Shown here in pieces: positions 61,841 to 64,000 of a stretch of DNA of 64,000 nt. Position 1 is the first letter of the stretch. Each line of letters starts with the position of its first letter. Source of the DNA: Streptomyces albiflavescens (GTDB lineage Bacteria > Actinomycetota > Actinomycetes > Streptomycetales > Streptomycetaceae); NCBI RefSeq assembly GCF_014645835.1, contig NZ_BMMM01000012.1, positions 207,474 through 271,473 of the forward strand, written 5' to 3'. A program made the translations under genes and the position numbers. The notes beneath the pieces are model-generated. The model was not told the DNA's origin and did not search any database. It worked only from the letters and a program-made list of their open reading frames with translations.

Positions 61841-61866
61841 GGTTCGACGGTCTGACGCCTGGGTAC
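61841..61866 (+). promoter_or_regulatory. Putative SigH/SigB-type promoter upstream of the anti-sigma gene
   Basis: GGTTCG (61841-61846), 14 bp, GGGTAC (61861-61866). The pattern fits GnnTnn-N14-16-GGGTAC, the class recognised by SigB/SigF/SigH-type sigma factors, so the operon is probably autoregulated by the sigma factor it encodes. The 308-bp region 61779-62086 contains no other gene I can support. Confidence 0.6.
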
Positions 61867-62086
61867 GTCAACCCGGCGCGCGCTCTTCCTATTTGGGCCC
61901 GCAGACCCCTAGCCACTGTCCGTACTCGTAGGCTTACTATGAGTGACAGCAAGGGAGCGGGGTCCCCAGGACAGGAAACTTGGGAGCGCGGTAGCGTCAC
62001 CGCTGAACCACCTAGCGCGTTACCCCGGGGGGCGACCCTCGGCCCCGAGAGAGCTCGAATGAGCTTGTACCACCATGGAGGTGAGG

Positions 62087-62500
62087 GTGTCCCAGATCGC
62101 AGGCGAGCCCGCGACGAAGGACTTCGTGGAAGTCCGGCTGCCGGCCGCGGGTGCCTACCTGTCGGTGCTGCGCACGGCCACGGCCGGGCTCGCAGCCCGT
62201 TTGGACTTCACCCTCGACGAGATCGAGGACCTGCGCATCGCGGTCGACGAGGCCTGCGCGATCCTGCTGCAGCAGGCCGTCCCCGGCTCGGTGCTCAGCT
62301 GTGTGTTCCGGCTCATCGACGACTCTCTGGAGGTCACGGTCTCGGCCCCGACCACGGACGGTCACGCCCCCTCCCGGGACACCTTCGCATGGACCGTCCT
62401 CTCGGCCCTCGCCGGCAAGGTCGACTCGACCGTCGCCGAGGACAAGACCGTTTCGATCAGCCTCTACAAACAGCGCGGCGCGGGACCCGGGCCGGCGTGA
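62087..62500 (+). CDS. prsH: RsbW-family anti-sigma factor (SigH antagonist)
   Basis: 137 residues from GTG 62087, chosen because GGAGGTGAGG precedes it and the N-terminus is VSQIAGEPATKDFVEVRLPAAGAYL; the upstream ATG 62075 has no ribosome site. GHKL/HATPase-like fold (DEIEDLRIAVDEACAILL contains the N-box). It binds and inhibits the sigma factor. The stop overlaps the sigma start (GTGA). In S. coelicolor the equivalent gene is called prsH/ushX/rshA. Confidence 0.85.
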   Translation: MSQIAGEPATKDFVEVRLPAAGAYLSVLRTATAGLAARLDFTLDEIEDLRIAVDEACAILLQQAVPGSVLSCVFRLIDDSLEVTVSAPTTDGHAPSRDTFAWTVLSALAGKVDSTVAEDKTVSISLYKQRGAGPGPA

Positions 62501-63633
62501 GGAACGGGGACGGGCCGGTGCAGGACGAAGAGCGCGGCACACGGGAGCTTCCCGCTGAGCGTGTCGACGGCCTCGACGGGCCGCGGCGCACGGCGGAAGG
62601 CGTCGACGGCATCCCCGAGCAGGCCCGACCGCACCCGGAGGACGGCGCCTCCCCGGCCGTATCCGAAGCGCCGATCGACGAGCACGAACGGGAGAGACTC
62701 TCCGGCCGGGACGACGGGCAACGGGATCCGGAGGGTGCCGCGCGGAGCACGTCCTCGGAGGGGCGACGGCTGGTGACGGGCGGGACTATGAGCGAGCACG
62801 AGCGAGACGACGAGCTGGGAGCGCAGAGCGTGCAGGGCGCGCAGCACGGGCCGAGCGCCCAGCACATCCAGCACGACCCCCAGGACCGCAGCGGGGCACG
62901 GGCGATGTTCATCGAGCTGCGCAAGCTGAAAGAGGGCAGCGCCGAGTACGCCGAGCTGCGCAACCAGCTGGTCCGCATGCATCTGCCCCTCGTCGAGCAC
63001 CTGGCCCGCCGCTTCCGCAACCGCGGGGAGCCGCTGGACGACCTCACCCAGGTCGCCACCATCGGCCTGATCAAGTCGGTCGACCGCTTCGACCCGGAGC
63101 GCGGCGTCGAGTTCTCGACATACGCGACGCCCACCGTCGTCGGCGAGATCAAGCGGCACTTCCGCGACAAGGGCTGGGCGGTGCGGGTGCCGCGCCGACT
63201 GCAGGAGCTGCGGCTCGCGCTCACCACGGCGACCGCCGAGCTCTCGCAGCTGCACGGCCGCTCCCCCACGGTCCACGAGCTGGCCGAGAAGCTGGCCATC
63301 TCGGAGGAGGAGGTGCTGGAGGGCCTGGAGTCCGCCAACGCGTACTCCACGCTGTCCCTGGACGTCCCCGACACGGACGACGAGTCCCCGGCCGTCGCGG
63401 ACACCCTGGGCGCCGAGGACGAGGCCCTGGAGGGCGTCGAGTACCGGGAATCGTTGAAACCGCTGCTCGAAGACCTCCCTCCGCGCGAGAAGCGCATCCT
63501 GCTGCTGCGCTTCTTCGGCAACATGACGCAGTCGCAGATCGCGCAGGAGGTCGGCATCTCCCAGATGCACGTGTCACGGCTGCTGGCCCGCACGCTGGCG
63601 CAGCTGCGGGAGAAGCTCCTCGTGGAGGAGTGA
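62497..63633 (+). CDS. sigH: Stress-response RNA polymerase sigma factor of the SigB/SigF/SigH type
   Basis: 378 residues from GTG 62497. A ~135-residue N-terminal extension rich in Glu/Arg/Gln (with internal ATG at 62789, MSEHERDD) precedes region 2 (VRMHLPLVEHLARRFRNRGEPLDDLTQVATIGLIKSVDRFDPERGVEFSTYA), region 3 (LRLALTTATAELSQLHGRSPTVHELAEKLAIS) and region 4 (LPPREKRILLLRFFGNMTQSQIAQEVGISQMHVSRLLARTLAQLR). The neighbourhood suggests SigH of S. coelicolor, which is made in long and short forms; the internal start is consistent with that but unproven here. Confidence 0.9.
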   Translation: MRNGDGPVQDEERGTRELPAERVDGLDGPRRTAEGVDGIPEQARPHPEDGASPAVSEAPIDEHERERLSGRDDGQRDPEGAARSTSSEGRRLVTGGTMSEHERDDELGAQSVQGAQHGPSAQHIQHDPQDRSGARAMFIELRKLKEGSAEYAELRNQLVRMHLPLVEHLARRFRNRGEPLDDLTQVATIGLIKSVDRFDPERGVEFSTYATPTVVGEIKRHFRDKGWAVRVPRRLQELRLALTTATAELSQLHGRSPTVHELAEKLAISEEEVLEGLESANAYSTLSLDVPDTDDESPAVADTLGAEDEALEGVEYRESLKPLLEDLPPREKRILLLRFFGNMTQSQIAQEVGISQMHVSRLLARTLAQLREKLLVEE

Positions 63634-63655
63634 GATCAGCCGCTGGTGGGACCGG

Positions 63656-64000
63656 TTACCTCTGGTCCTGTGCGTCACTGCCGGGCCCTCGGATTCCGAG
63701 GGCCCGCGTCGTGGCCGGGTTCACCAGCAGCACCAGAGCCACGATCGCGACGACCGCCAGGGCGATGCCGCCGGGGATCGCGACGCTGTCGGCCTGCAGC
63801 AGGTTGTAGGCCACGGGCAGCGCCATGATCTGGGTGATGACGGCCGGGCCCCGGCTCCAGCCGCGGCGCAGCAGCAGTCCGCGCGCGGCCAGCAGGGGCA
63901 GCAGGGCGAGCACGATCAGCGTGACGCCGCCGGTGACGGCCTGCTGCCGATCGTCCGGGTCGCCCGTGAGACCGAGGACGAGCATGTAGACGCCGCCCGC
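63656..64000 (-). CDS. Membrane protein, truncated by the window edge
   Basis: The frame continues into the window from beyond 64000; 115 codons are seen. Several hydrophobic helices (VTLIVLALLPLLAARGLLL, GIALAVVAIVALVLLVNPA). It is a hypothetical integral membrane protein convergent with the sigma gene. ATG 63983-63985 could be a start but the frame stays open upstream. Confidence 0.7.
   Translation of the reverse strand, partial: AGGVYMLVLGLTGDPDDRQQAVTGGVTLIVLALLPLLAARGLLLRRGWSRGPAVITQIMALPVAYNLLQADSVAIPGGIALAVVAIVALVLLVNPATTRALGIRGPGSDAQDQR

Noticed and set aside
61819..62496. In-frame upstream extension of the sigma ORF
   Set aside because: It runs through the anti-sigma gene in another frame and has no ribosome site; the GTG at 62497 overlapping the anti-sigma stop is the likely start.

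Overview
The window is a GC-rich actinobacterial chromosome segment, almost certainly Streptomyces. Supporting signs are third-position GC bias, frequent GTG/TTG starts with 4-bp ATGA/GTGA stop-start overlaps, nickel superoxide dismutase, a SigE/ECF-rich gene set, and conserved streptomycete families (DUF6104, SAV_2336, FxSxx peptide systems, family 2 encapsulin). The order 2-oxoglutarate decarboxylase / malic enzyme / polar amino-acid ABC transporter / sodX-sodN / anti-sigma-SigH resembles the core arrangement I remember for S. coelicolor. No tRNA, rRNA or CRISPR array was seen.

Region 1 (1-2212) is the 3' part of kgd/sucA, closed by a bidirectional hairpin. Region 2 (2306-24483, all on the minus strand) is the standout: about 22 kb of biological-conflict or signalling genes in two linked modules. 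The downstream module (10209 to 2306) runs trypsin-co-occurring-domain protein, ChlI-like AAA+ ATPase, ChlD/vWA-like protein, CHAT protease, TIR-NB-ARC-TPR protein. The upstream module (24483 to 10316) runs a second trypsin-co-occurring-domain protein, a trypsin-like protease with a long conflict-system C-terminus, a 64-residue protein with Trp-heptad repeats, MoxR ATPase, SAV_2336/vWA/TPR protein, a 70-residue FxSxx-type RiPP precursor, a radical SAM maturase, an HEXXH protein and a second TIR-NB-ARC-TPR protein. The two modules thus share the same component classes: ATPase plus vWA, protease, trypsin-co-occurring protein and STAND TPR sensor. Only the upstream one carries a peptide-modification cassette.

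Region 3 (24636-38822) is mostly core: DUF6104, a DUF4097-PadR operon, a self-regulated HTH/Clp-N pair with twin operators, a zinc-free alcohol dehydrogenase-like oxidoreductase, malic enzyme, a three-gene amino-acid ABC transporter, a SigE-family sigma factor with its membrane partner, a methyltransferase, a CGNR zinc-finger protein, and the sodX/sodN pair. Region 4 (38830 to about 42880) looks like an eroded insertion directly behind sodN: a truncated integrase with its catalytic Tyr changed to Cys, an ORF fragment, NUDIX and ASCH genes, an SDR/TetR pair, and a gene-poor stretch with an orphan palindromic operator.

Region 5 (42885-54671) carries a DrrAB-like exporter, a large BTAD/NB-ARC regulator, AraC plus two VOC proteins, an ATP-grasp protein, an ECF sigma factor with its YCII-like partner, a DHFR-like reductase divergent from a TetR regulator, and a GNAT acetyltransferase. 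Region 6 (55002-57672) is a family 2B encapsulin shell gene with its polyprenyl-synthase cargo. Region 7 (57897-64000) holds an unknown 77-residue protein, a PGRP-type amidase, a PLP-dependent desulfhydrase/deaminase, a Na+/H+ antiporter, a UBP zinc finger, an RsbW-like anti-sigma factor overlapping a SigB/SigF/SigH-type sigma factor, and the truncated end of a membrane protein.
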